DNA from: Tridacna crocea
Taxonomy: Eukaryota; Mollusca; Bivalvia; Cardiida; Cardiidae
DNA: 64,000 bases
Assembly (NCBI GenBank): GCA_943736015.1
Contig: OX031057.1
Location: 57,804,001 to 57,868,000 of the forward strand
Reading direction: 5' to 3'
Shown here one piece after another: positions 53,167-64,000 of the stretch. Below the pieces are notes generated by a model. The model did not search any database and had not been told where the DNA came from. It worked only from the letters and a program-made list of their open reading frames with translations. Made by a program: the position numbers and the translations under genes. How positions within the stretch are numbered: the stretch's first letter is position 1; each line of letters starts with the position of its first letter.

Positions 53167-55065
53167 ATGAAGTTGTTTAAAACAGCAAGAAAAATACTTT
53201 GGGGTTGTACTGATGGCATGTTTTGACAGGAAAGATGTTGCAGAAAACAGATAAATCACTAATTAATAGATCTAGATAAAAAGAACATGAATAATAAAGA
53301 AAGAAAATCATGAGTTTTCTTAAGTGCAGGATGGGGGAAAAATTGCTCAGTGTTGCTTTAAGATAGCCTGATATGTTTAAAGGAGTTGTCAATTAATTTT
53401 GCTTGGTAAAGTGGAAAACCAAAAAAAGGGCTCGTTACGTTGCACTTTGCAAGGCTAAAGCGGGCAAAATGTTGCGAATTTACATTTTGTCTTTTCGTGC
53501 CCCAACGACATACAGTCAGAAAGCACGCAATGACTAAATGTAGAGTAGAAACTGTGATAATTTTGAAAAATGACCCTGTGATCTATGGCACTTACGCAGA
53601 CGTGAAAACATGAATTCAACAAGAGGCACTAATAATGCTGTTTTTCTTGATTACTTGGTGGGAAAAAAAAACACTGGAAAATACATGTATACTCTCCTGA
53701 TTGAATTGTCTCTATTTCGGAATGACAAAATTAGTCACACAAACGACCGAAGCGAGAAAGTGAATGCGAAACCCAGATTTACGCTTAACTGCATGAACCA
53801 AAATGCCATATATCATTGGGTCTTCATCACAATCCATTTCCGAGCCTATCATTGTTTTCCTGTTTAAGCGGTTGAAGCATGTCATCGCGAGCAGAAGTAT
53901 TATCATGTCGGTTCGGGATATCTTCCCAGCCAATGCTTGGTAAGCCGTATGCGTTGGGGTAAGACAAAGAAGCCAATGAATATAAATCAAGGTAGACAAG
54001 TAGAGATACTGTGTTATGAGATGGGAAATAACCCTTGCAACTCTGATTGCAGACTACACTTCTCCAGTAAGAGTTACTGTTCCTGACCCCTTTACAGCTT
54101 ATAGCAAACCACTTCTCATGTTCATTTACCTGGCTATCAGACCACCAAAACAGTGTAACAGAAGGAAAATTTTCACACATTCAGATTAATGTTTTGAATT
54201 TGAAATTTGTGTTTAATGTCTAGAGCTAAGGGAGGTTAAATGAACACAAAAACAAACGGGGGAATTAAAAAGGTAGTAGTTGCTCAGATTCCAAGCCTGT
54301 CCACCAGTAACTAAGACTAAAAGCATTTTGGGACCTGCCATCTGACCCACTGAGCCAGAGAAGCAGTTGATTTCAACCCAGAAAATTGACCTACTTATAT
54401 TTAGCCCCCCTCCCCCCCCTTTTGTTCCAAAACATAGAAGTAGTTCCATTTGAAAGTTAGATCAATGCCCATATGAAATTTTGATATCAAGCATATTTGT
54501 CACTCTGTTTCTTTCAGACAAAAATGGAAGGCTATGTTTAAAAGGTGTTTCTGGTGTTGGTATGATCGTATCTTGAAAATGAGAGCATGAATGTGTTATT
54601 TCTTTAGGAACTACTTTGCTTTTCATTGACCTAATTACGCATAACGGTCTGCTAGGAGTAAAAACCTGGTTTTAAATTAACTTTGCCAGTGTATTTTAAG
54701 GCTTATATGTAATTCTTTTGAGAATGGCTGGCATGCAAAATCAACATGTATGCCAAAATAACACTGACACTGGCATTTCTTTGAGTAAAATGGGTGACAG
54801 AAGGTCGGGTTCTAAACCGATCGACCCGCACCCCCCACCCACCTGAGTTATTTATATCGATATGAAGGGTCTGTCTATTGTTCAGATCAGCTTCCTTGTC
54901 TCACACCCAACACTTTGGATGTATTGAGATGATCAAAGAAAACATGATGAAGAATCATGCCTAGCCTAATTAAATAAACCAGAGACCCCACTTATTTCAA
55001 AAGCAACTTGCAGCTGTTGCAAGAAAAAAATGAGCAAAGCAAACTTTAAGTGCCCTTTTCTCTAC
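53167..55065. repeat. Repeat unit 29 (1,899 bp)
   Basis: A285, A9, A629, T694, G824, C8: copy of unit 21. Confidence 0.97.
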
Positions 55066-56967
55066 ATGAAGTTGTTTAAAACAGCAAGAAAAATACTTTG
55101 GGGTTGTACTGATGGCATGTTTTGACAGGAAAGATGTTGCAGAAAACAGATAAATCACTAATTAATAGATCTAGATAAAAAGAACATGAATAATAAAGAA
55201 AGAAAATCATGAGTTTTCTTAAGTGCAGGATGGGGGAAAAATTGCTCAGTGTTGCTTTAAGATAGCCTGATATGTTTAAAGGAGTTGTCAATTAATTTTG
55301 CTTGGTAAAGTGGAAAACCAAAAAAAGGGCTCGTTACGTTGCACTTTGCCAGGCTAAAGCGGGCAAAATGTTGCGAATTTACATTTTGTCTTTTCGTGCC
55401 CCAACGACATACAGTCAGAAAGCACGCAATGACTAAATGTAGAGTAGAAACTGTGATAATTTTGAAAAATGACCCTGTGATCTATGGCACTTACGCAGAC
55501 GTGAAAACATGAATTCAACAAGAGGCACTAATAATGCTGTTTTTCTTGATTACTTGGTGGGAAAAAAAACACTGGAAAATACATGTATACTCTCCTGATT
55601 GAATTGTCTCTATTTCGGAATGACAAAATTAGTCACACAAACGACCGAAGCGAGAAAGTGAATGCGAAACCCAGATTTACGCTTAACTGCATGTACCAAA
55701 ATGCCATATATCATTGGGTCTTCATCACAATCCATTTCCGAGCCTATCATTGTTTTCCCGTTTAAGCGGTTGAAGCATGTCATCGCGAGCAGAAGTATTA
55801 TCATGTCGGTTCGGGATATCTTCCCAGCCAATGCTTGGTAAGCCGTATGCGTTGGGGTAAGACAAAGAAGCCAATGAATATAAATCAAAGTAGACAAGTA
55901 GAGATACTGTGTTATGAGATGGGAAATAACCCTTGCAACTCTGATTGCAGACTACACTTCTCCAGTAAGAGTTACTGTTCCTGACCCCTTTACAGCTTAT
56001 AGCAAACCACTTCTCATGTTCATTTACCTGGCTATCAGACCACCAAAACAGTGTAACAGAAGGAAAAATTTTTTACACATTCAGATTAATGTTTTTAATT
56101 TGAAATTTGTGTTTAATGTCTAGAGCTAAGGGAGGTTAAATGAACACAAAAACAAACGGGGGAATTAAAAAGGTAGTAGTTGCTCAGATTCCAAGCCTGT
56201 CCACCAGTAACTAAGACTAAAAGCATTTTGGGACCTGCCATCTGACCCACTGAGCCAGAGAAGCAGTTGATTTCAACCCAGAAAATTGACCTACTTATAT
56301 TTAGCCCCCCTCCCCCCCCCCTTTTGTTCCAAAACATAGAAGTAGTTCCATTTGAAAGTTAGATCAATGCCCATATGAAATTTTGATATCAAGCATATTT
56401 GTCACTCTGTTTCTTTCAGACAAAAATGGAAGGCTATGTTTAAAAGGTGTTTCTGGTGTTGGTATGATCGTATCTTGAAAATGAGAGCATGAATGTGTTA
56501 TTTCTTTAGGAACTACTTTGCTTTTCATTGACCTAATTACGCATAACGGTCTGCTAGGAGTAAAAACCTGGTTTTAAATTAACTTTGCCAGTGTATTTTA
56601 AGGCTTATATGTAATTCTTTTGAGAATGGCTGGCATGCAAAATCAACATGTATGCCAAAATAACACTGACACTGGCATTTCTTTGAGTAAAATGGGTGAC
56701 AGAAGGTCGGGTTCTAAACCGATCGACCCGCACCCCCCACCCACCTGAGTTATTTATATCGATATGAAGGGTCTGTCTATTGTTCAGATCAGCTTCCTTG
56801 TCTCACACCCAACACTTTGGATGTATTGAGATGATCAAAGAAAACATGATGAAGAATCATGCCTAGCCTAATTAAATAAACCAGAGACCCCACTTATTTC
56901 AAAAGCAACTTGCAGCTGTTGCAAGAAAAAAATGAGCAAAGCAAACTTTAAGTGCCCTTTTCTCTAC
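55066..56967. repeat. Repeat unit 30 (1,902 bp)
   Basis: 999-1029 block and C10: copy of unit 22. Confidence 0.97.
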
Positions 56968-58868
56968 ATGAAGTTGTTTAAAACAGCAAGAAAAATACTT
57001 TGGGGTTGTACTGATGGCATGTTTTGACAGGAAAGATGTTGCAGAAAACAGATAAATCACTAATTAATAGATCTAGATAAAAAGAACATGAATAATAAAG
57101 AAAGAAAATCATGAGTTTTCTTAAGTGCAGGATGGGGGAAAAATTGCTCAGTGTTGCTTTAAGATAGCCTGATATGTTTAAAGGAGTTGTCAATTAATTT
57201 TGCTTGGTAAAGTGGAAAACCAAAAAAAGGGCTCGTTACGTTGCACTTTGCCAGGCTAAAGCGGGCAAAATGTTGCGAATTTACATTTTGTCTTTTCGTG
57301 CCCCAACGACATACAGTCAGAAAGCACGCAATGACTAAATGTAGAGTAGAAACTGTGATAATTTTGAAAAATGACCCTGTGATCTATGGCACTTACGCAG
57401 ACGTGAAAACATGAATTCAACAAGAGGCACTAATAATGCTGTTTTTCTTGATTACTTGGTGGGAAAAAAAACACTGGAAAATACATGTATACTCTCCTGA
57501 TTGAATTGTCTCTATTTCGGAATGACAAAATTAGTCACACAAACGACCGAAGCGAGAAAGTGAATGCGAAACCCAGATTTACGCTTAACTGCATGTACCA
57601 AAATGCCATATATCATTGGGTCTTCATCACAATCCATTTCCGAGCCTATCATTGTTTTCCCGTTTAAGCGGTTGAAGCATGTCATCGCGAGCAGAAGTAT
57701 TATCATGTCGGTTCGGGATATCTTCCCAGCCAATGCTTGGTAAGCCGTATGCGTTGGGGTAAGACAAAGAAGCCAATGAATATAAATCAAAGTAGACAAG
57801 TAGAGATACTGTGTTATGAGATGGGAAATAACCCTTGCAACTCTGATTGCAGACTACACTTCTCCAGTAAGAGTTACTGTTCCTGACCCCTTTACAGCTT
57901 ATAGCAAACCACTTCTCATGTTCATTTACCTGGCTATCAGACCACCAAAACAGTGTAACAGAAGGAAAAATTTTTTACACATTCAGATTAATGTTTTTAA
58001 TTTGAAATTTGTGTTTAATGTCTAGAGCTAAGGGAGGTTAAATGAACACAAAAACAAACGGGGGAATTAAAAAGGTAGTAGTTGCTCAGATTCCAAGCCT
58101 GTCCACCAGTAACTAAGACTAAAAGCATTTTGGGACCTGCCATCTGACCCACTGAGCCAGAGAAGCAGTTGATTTCAACCCAGAAAATTGACCTACTTAT
58201 ATTTAGCCCCCCTCCCCCCCCCTTTTGTTCCAAAACATAGAAGTAGTTCCATTTGAAAGTTAGATCAATGCCCATATGAAATTTTGATATCAAGCATATT
58301 TGTCACTCTGTTTCTTTCAGACAAAAATGGAAGGCTATGTTTAAAAGGTGTTTCTGGTGTTGGTATGATCGTATCTTGAAAATGAGAGCATGAATGTGTT
58401 ATTTCTTTAGGAACTACTTTGCTTTTCATTGACCTAATTACGCATAACGGTCTGCTAGGAGTAAAAACCTGGTTTTAAATTAACTTTGCCAGTGTATTTT
58501 AAGGCTTATATGTAATTCTTTTGAGAATGGCTGGCATGCAAAATCAACATGTATGCCAAAATAACACTGACACTGGCATTTCTTTGAGTAAAATGGGTGA
58601 CAGAAGGTCGGGTTCTAAACCGATCGACCCGCACCCCCCACCCACCTGAGTTATTTATATCGATATGAAGGGTCTGTCTATTGTTCAGATCAGCTTCCTT
58701 GTCTCACACCCAACACTTTGGATGTATTGAGATGATCAAAGAAAACATGATGAAGAATCATGCCTAGCCTAATTAAATAAACCAGAGACCCCACTTATTT
58801 CAAAAGCAACTTGCAGCTGTTGCAAGAAAAAAATGAGCAAAGCAAACTTTAAGTGCCCTTTTCTCTAC
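56968..58868. repeat. Repeat unit 31 (1,901 bp)
   Basis: 999-1029 block and C9: copy of unit 23. Confidence 0.97.
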
Positions 58869-60765
58869 ATGAAGTTGTTTAAAACAGCAAGAAAAATACT
58901 TTGGGGTTGTACTGATGGCATGTTTTGACAGGAAAGATGTTGCAGAAAACAGATAAATCACTAATTAATAGATCTAGATAAAAAGAACATGAATAATAAA
59001 GAAAGAAAATCATGAGTTTTCTTAAGTGCAGGATGGGGGAAAAATTGCTCAGTGTTGCTTTAAGATAGCCTCATATGTTTAAAGGAGTTGTCAATTAATT
59101 TTGCTTGGTAAAGTGGAAAACCAAAAAAAGGGCTCGTTACGTTGCACTTTGCCAGGCTAAAGCGGGCAAAATGTTGCGAATTTACATTTTGTCTTTTCGT
59201 GCCCCAACGACATACAGTCAGAAAGCACGCAATGACTAAATGTAGAGTAGAAACTGTGATAATTTTGAAAAATGACCCTGTGATCTATGGCACTTACGCA
59301 GACGTGAAAACATGAATTCAACAAGAGGCACTAATAATGCTGTTTTTCTTGATTACTTGGTGGGAAAAAAAACACTGGAAAATACATGTATACTCTCCTG
59401 ATTGAATTGTCTCTATTTCGGAATGACAAAATTAGTCACACAAACGACCGAAGCGAGAAAGTGAATGCGAAACCCAGATTTACGCTTAACTGCATGTACC
59501 AAAATGCCATATATCATTGGGTCTTCATCACAATCCATTTCCGAGCCTATCATTGTTTTCCCGTTTAAGCGGTTGAAGCATGTCATCGCGAGCAGAAGTA
59601 TTATCATGTCGGTTCGGGATATCTTCCCAGCCAATGCTTGGTAAGCCGTATGCGTTGGGGTAAGACAAAGAAGCCAATGAATATAAATCAAAGTAGACAA
59701 GTAGAGATACTGTGTTATGAGATGGGAAATAACCCTTGCAACTCTGATTGCAGACTACACTTCTCCAGTAAGAGTTACTGTTCCTGACCCCTTTACAGCT
59801 TATAGCAAACCACTTCTCATGTTCATTTACCTGGCTATCAGACCACCAAAACAGTGTAACAGAAGGAAAATTTTCACACATTCAGATTAATGTTTTGAAT
59901 TTGAAATTTGTGTTTAATGTCTAGAGCTAAGGGAGGTTAAATGAACACAAAAACAAACGGGGGAATTAAAAAGGTAGTAGTTGCTCAGATTCCAAGCCTG
60001 TCCACCAGTAACTAAGACTAAAAGCATTTTGGGACCTGCCATCTGACCCACTGAGCCAGAGAAGCAGTTGATTTCAACCCAGAAAATTGACCTACTTATA
60101 TTTAGCCCCCCTCCCCCCCTTTTGTTCCAAAACATAGAAGTAGTTCCATTTGAAAGTTAGATCAATGCCCATATGAAATTTTGATATCAAGCATATTTGT
60201 CACTCTGTTTCTTTCAGACAAAAATGGAAGGCTATGTTTAAAAGGTGTTTCTGGTGTTGGTATGATCGTATCTTGAAAATGAGAGCATGAATGTGTTATT
60301 TCTTTAGGAACTACTTTGCTTTTCATTGACCTAATTACGCATAACGGTCTGCTAGGAGTAAAAACCTGGTTTTAAATTAACTTTGCCAGTGTATTTTAAG
60401 GCTTATATGTAATTCTTTTGAGAATGGCTGGCATGCAAAATCAACATGTATGCCAAAATAACACTGACACTGGCATTTCTTTGAGTAAAATGGGTGACAG
60501 AAGGTCGGGTTCTAAACCGATCGACCCGCACCCCCCACCCACCTGAGTTATTTATATCGATATGAAGGGTCTGTCTATTGTTCAGATCAGCTTCCTTGTC
60601 TCACACCCAACACTTTGGATGTATTGAGATGATCAAAGAAAACATGATGAAGAATCATGCCTAGCCTAATTAAATAAACCAGAGACCCCACTTATTTCAA
60701 AAGCAACTTGCAGCTGTTGCAAGAAAAAAATGAGCAAAGCAAACTTTAAGTGCCCTTTTCTCTAC
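58869..60765. repeat. Repeat unit 32 (1,897 bp)
   Basis: Consensus except C204 (59072). This is the single base separating it from unit 24, and it is shared with units 4 and 33. Confidence 0.97.
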
Positions 60766-62665
60766 ATGAAGTTGTTTAAAACAGCAAGAAAAATACTTTG
60801 GGGTTGTACTGATGGCATGTTTTGACAGGAAAGATGTTGCAGAAAACAGATAAATCACTAATTAATAGATCTAGATAAAAAGAACATGAATAATAAAGAA
60901 AGAAAATCATGAGTTTTCTTAAGTGCAGGATGGGGGAAAAATTGCTCAGTGTTGCTTTAAGATAGCCTCATATGTTTAAAGGAGTTGTCAATTAATTTTG
61001 CTTGGTAAAGTGGAAAACCAAAAAAAGGGCTCGTTACGTTGCACTTTGCCAGGCTAAAGCAGGCAAAATGTTGCGAATTTACATTTTGTCTTTTCGTGCC
61101 CCAACGACATACAGTCAGAAAGCACGCAATGACTAAATGTAGAGTAGAAACTGTGATAATTTTGAAAAATGACCCTGTGATCTATGGCACTTACGCAGAC
61201 GTGAAAACATGAATTCAACAAGAGGCACTAATAATGCTGTTTTTCTTGATTACTTGGTGGGAAAAAAAACACTGGAAAATACATGTATACTCTCCTGATT
61301 GAATTGTCTCTATTTCGGAATGACAAAATTAGTCACACAAACGACCGAAGCGAGAAAGTGAATGCGAAACCCAGATTTACGCTTAACTGCATGTACCAAA
61401 ATGCCATATATCATTGGGTCTTCATCGCAATCCATTTCCGAGCCTATCATTGTTTTCCTGTTTAAGCGGTTGAAGCATGTCATCGCGAGCAGAAGTATTA
61501 TCATGTCGGTTCGGGATATCTTCCCAGCCAATGCTTGGTAAGCCGTATGCGTTGGGGTAAGACAAAGAAGCCAATGAATATAAATCAAAGTAGACAAGTA
61601 GAGATACTGTGTTATGAGATGGGAAATAACCCTTGCAACTCTGATTGCAGACTACACTTCTCCAGTAAGAGTTACTGTTCCTGACCCCTTTACAGCTTAT
61701 AGCAAACCACTTCTCATGTTCATTTACCTGGCTATCAGACCACCAAAACAGTGTAACAGAAGGAAAATTTTCACACATTCAGATTAATGTTTTGAATTTG
61801 AAATTTGTGTTTAATGTCTAGAGCTAAGGGAGGTTAAATGAACACAAAAACAAACGGGGGAATTAAAAAGGTAGTAGTTGCTCAGATTCCAAGCCTGTCC
61901 ACCAGTAATTAAGACTAAAAGCATTTTGGGACCTGCCATCTGACCCACTGAGCCAGAGAAGCAGTTGATTTCAACCCAGAAAATTGACCTACTTATATTT
62001 AGCCCCCCTCCCCCCCCCCTTTTGTTCCAAAACATAGAAGTAGTTCCATTTGAAAGTTAGATCAATGCCCATATGAAATTTTGATATCAAGCATATTTGT
62101 CACTCTGTTTCTTTCAGACAAAAATGGAAGGCTATGTTTAAAAGGTGTTTCTGGTGTTGGTATGATCGTATCTTGAAAATGAGAGCATGAATGTGTTATT
62201 TCTTTAGGAACTACTTTGCTTTTCATTGACCTAATTACGCATAACGGTCTGCTAGGAGTAAAAACCTGGTTTTAAATTAACTTTGCCAGTGTATTTTAAG
62301 GCTTATATGTAATTCTTTTGAGAATGGCTGGCATGCAAAATCAACATGTATGCCAAAATAACACTGACACTGGCATTTCTTTGAGTAAAATGGGTGACAG
62401 AAGGTCGGGTTCTAAACCGATCGACCCGCACCCCCCACCCACCTGAGTTATTTATATCGATATGAAGGGTCTGTCTATTGTTCAGATCAGCTTCCTTGTC
62501 TCACACCCAACACTTTGGATGTATTGAGATGATCAAAGAAAACATGATGAAGAATCATGCCTAGCCTAATTAAATAAACCAGAGACCCCACTTATTTCAA
62601 AAGCAACTTGCAGCTATTGCAAGAAAAATATGAGCAAAGCAAACTTTAAGTGCCCTTTTCTCTAC
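60766..62665. repeat. Repeat unit 33 (1,900 bp), mosaic
   Basis: C204 (as units 4, 32), A296 (as 1, 3, 7), T694 and T1861 (as 20, 28), plus private G662, T1144 and A1848; C10. A1848 lies in the loop of the 1839-1855 inverted repeat. Confidence 0.97.
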
Positions 62666-64000
62666 ATGAAGTTGTTTAAAACAGCAAGAAAAATACTTTG
62701 GGGTTGTACTGATGGCATGTTTTGACAGGAAAGATGTTGCAGAAAACAGATAAATCACTAATTAATAGATCTAGATAAAAAGAACATGAATAATAAAGAA
62801 AGAAAATCATGAGTTTTCTTAAGTGCAGGATGGGGGAAAAATTGCTCAGTGTTGCTTTAAGATAGCCTGATATGTTTAAAGGAGTTGTCAATTAATTTTG
62901 CTTGGTAAAGTGGAAAACCAAAAAAAGGGCTCGTTACGTTGCACTTTGCAAGGCTAAAGCGGGCAAAATGTTGCGAATTTACATTTTGTCTTTTCGTGCC
63001 CCAACGACATACAGTCAGAAAGCACGCAATGACTAAATGTAGAGTAGAAACTGTGATAATTTTGAAAAATGACCCTGTGATCTATGGCACTTACGCAGAC
63101 GTGAAAACATGAATTCAACAAGAGGCACTAATAATGCTGTTTTTCTTGATTACTTGGTGGGAAAAAAAAACACTGGAAAATACATGTATACTCTCCTGAT
63201 TGAATTGTCTCTATTTCGGAATGACAAAATTAGTCACACAAACGACCGAAGCGAGAAAGTGAATGCGAAACCCAGATTTACGCTTAACTGCATGTACCAA
63301 AATGCCATATATCATTGGGTCTTCATCACAATCCATTTCCGAGCCTATCATTGTTTTCCTGTTTAAGCGGTTGAAGCATGTCATCGCGAGCAGAAGTATT
63401 ATCATGTCGGTTCGGGATATCTTCCCAGCCAATGCTTGGTAAGCCGTATGCGTTGGGGTAAGACAAAGAAGCCAATGAATATAAATCAAGGTAGACAAGT
63501 AGAGATACTGTGTTATGAGATGGGAAATAACCCTTGCAACTCTGATTGCAGACTACACTTCTCCAGTAAGAGTTACTGTTCCTGACCCCTTTACAGCTTA
63601 TAGCAAACCACTTCTCATGTTCATTTACCTGGCTATCAGACCACCAAAACAGTGTAACAGAAGGAAAATTTTCACACATTCAGATTAATGTTTTGAATTT
63701 GAAATTTGTGTTTAATGTCTAGAGCTAAGGGAGGTTAAATGAACACAAAAACAAACGGGGGAATTAAAAAGGTAGTAGTTGCTCAGATTCCAAGCCTGTC
63801 CACCAGTAACTAAGACTAAAAGCATTTTGGGACCTGCCATCTGACCCACTGAGCCAGAGAAGCAGTTGATTTCAACCCAGAAAATTGACCTACTTATATT
63901 TAGCCCCCCTCCCCCCCCTTTTGTTCCAAAACATAGAAGTAGTTCCATTTGAAAGTTAGATCAATGCCCATATGAAATTTTGATATCAAGCATATTTGTC
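62666..64000. repeat. Repeat unit 34, cut by the window edge (1,335 bp)
   Basis: A285, A9, T694, G824, C8: the unit-21/29 haplotype without A629. The window ends at consensus offset 1333, so the array continues to the right. Confidence 0.97.

Larger units (their letters stand above)
45571..60765. repeat. Higher-order repeat, copy 2 (units 25-32, 15,195 bp)
   Basis: This is the direct, immediately adjacent second copy of units 17-24. The first difference I see from copy 1 is base 59072 (C, where copy 1 has G at 43877), at offset 204 of unit 32. The rest of unit 32 matches unit 24, but unit 33 is of a different type from units 17 and 25. The right boundary is therefore near 59071 or, if that base is a point mutation, near the start of unit 33. 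Confidence 0.93.
1..64000. repeat. Macrosatellite-like tandem array of a 1.9-kb unit (33 full copies + 1 partial)
   Basis: The same sequence restarts at 1, 1898, 3797, 5694, 7594 and so on to 62666, always in the same orientation. Full units are 1,897-1,905 bp and I see no unrelated sequence between or inside them. Unit lengths follow from four things: the C tract at unit offset 1245 (C7 to C14), the A run at offset 497 (8 or 9), a +2 change near offset 999 in four units, and one inserted T in unit 15. Copies differ by few substitutions, as expected of concerted evolution by unequal exchange or gene conversion. Both window edges lie inside the array. I see no gene that would explain its amplification. 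Whether it is transcribed, heterochromatic or extrachromosomal cannot be told from the sequence. All variant names in the unit entries are offsets in the 1,897-bp consensus (G204, A258, G264, C285, G296, A8, T629, C694, T715, A824, C1135, T1228, C7, T1345, T1447, A1861). Confidence 0.98.

Noticed and set aside
1..64000. 5S rDNA, snRNA, tRNA or histone gene cluster
   Set aside because: I looked for the conserved sequences of these genes on both strands of one unit and found none.
1..64000. CRISPR array
   Set aside because: The period is 1.9 kb with no short repeats or unique spacers; every part of the unit repeats.
1..64000. Tandem Helitron
   Set aside because: CTAG occurs several times per unit but never in the expected CTAG^T context with a terminal hairpin, and no Rep/helicase is present.

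Overview
The whole window is one satellite-type tandem array. A unit of about 1.9 kb (consensus 1,897 bp) repeats head to tail in one orientation. There are 33 complete copies plus a 1,335-bp partial copy at the right edge. No flanking unique sequence is present on either side, so the array is longer than the window. I chose the phase so that unit 1 starts at base 1; this is arbitrary. No gene I can defend as functional is present: no rRNA, tRNA, snRNA, histone, transposase, reverse transcriptase or bacterial/phage gene. The AT-rich, non-coding, highly homogenised 1.9-kb array, with splice-like motifs but no operons, suggests a eukaryotic nuclear genome. An animal, perhaps an invertebrate, is my guess; the sequence does not settle the species.

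Layout of one unit (unit-1 coordinates): 1-200 AT-rich, with an AATAAA hexamer; 201-520 a small inverted repeat (280-302) and an A8/A9 run (497-504); 545-886 on the minus strand, a 113-codon open stretch with weak resemblance to TM6-TM7 of a rhodopsin-like GPCR; 887-1237 no recognisable gene; 1238-1255 an all-pyrimidine C6-T-C7-TTTT tract that causes most unit-length differences; 1256-1349 ending in a strong 3' splice-site-like motif; 1350-1897 non-coding, with three inverted repeats and an AATAAA.

Copies differ from the consensus at only zero to about a dozen positions. Unit-length differences are explained by the C tract (C7 to C14), an A8/A9 run, a +2 change in four units and a single +1 T. 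The diagnostic variants show a higher-order structure. Units 17-24 (30376-45570) and 25-32 (45571-60765) form an 8-unit, 15,195-bp tandem duplication. Every variant and homopolymer length I read is the same in both copies, except one base early in unit 32. Older and shorter duplications are nested inside or beside it: dimer 17-18/19-20, and dimer 2-3/6-7. Unit 15, just left of the inferred duplication boundary, is the most divergent copy. The 15.2-kb duplication is either a very recent unequal-exchange event or an assembly artefact. That question, and the identity of the GPCR-like remnant, are the two most useful things to check.
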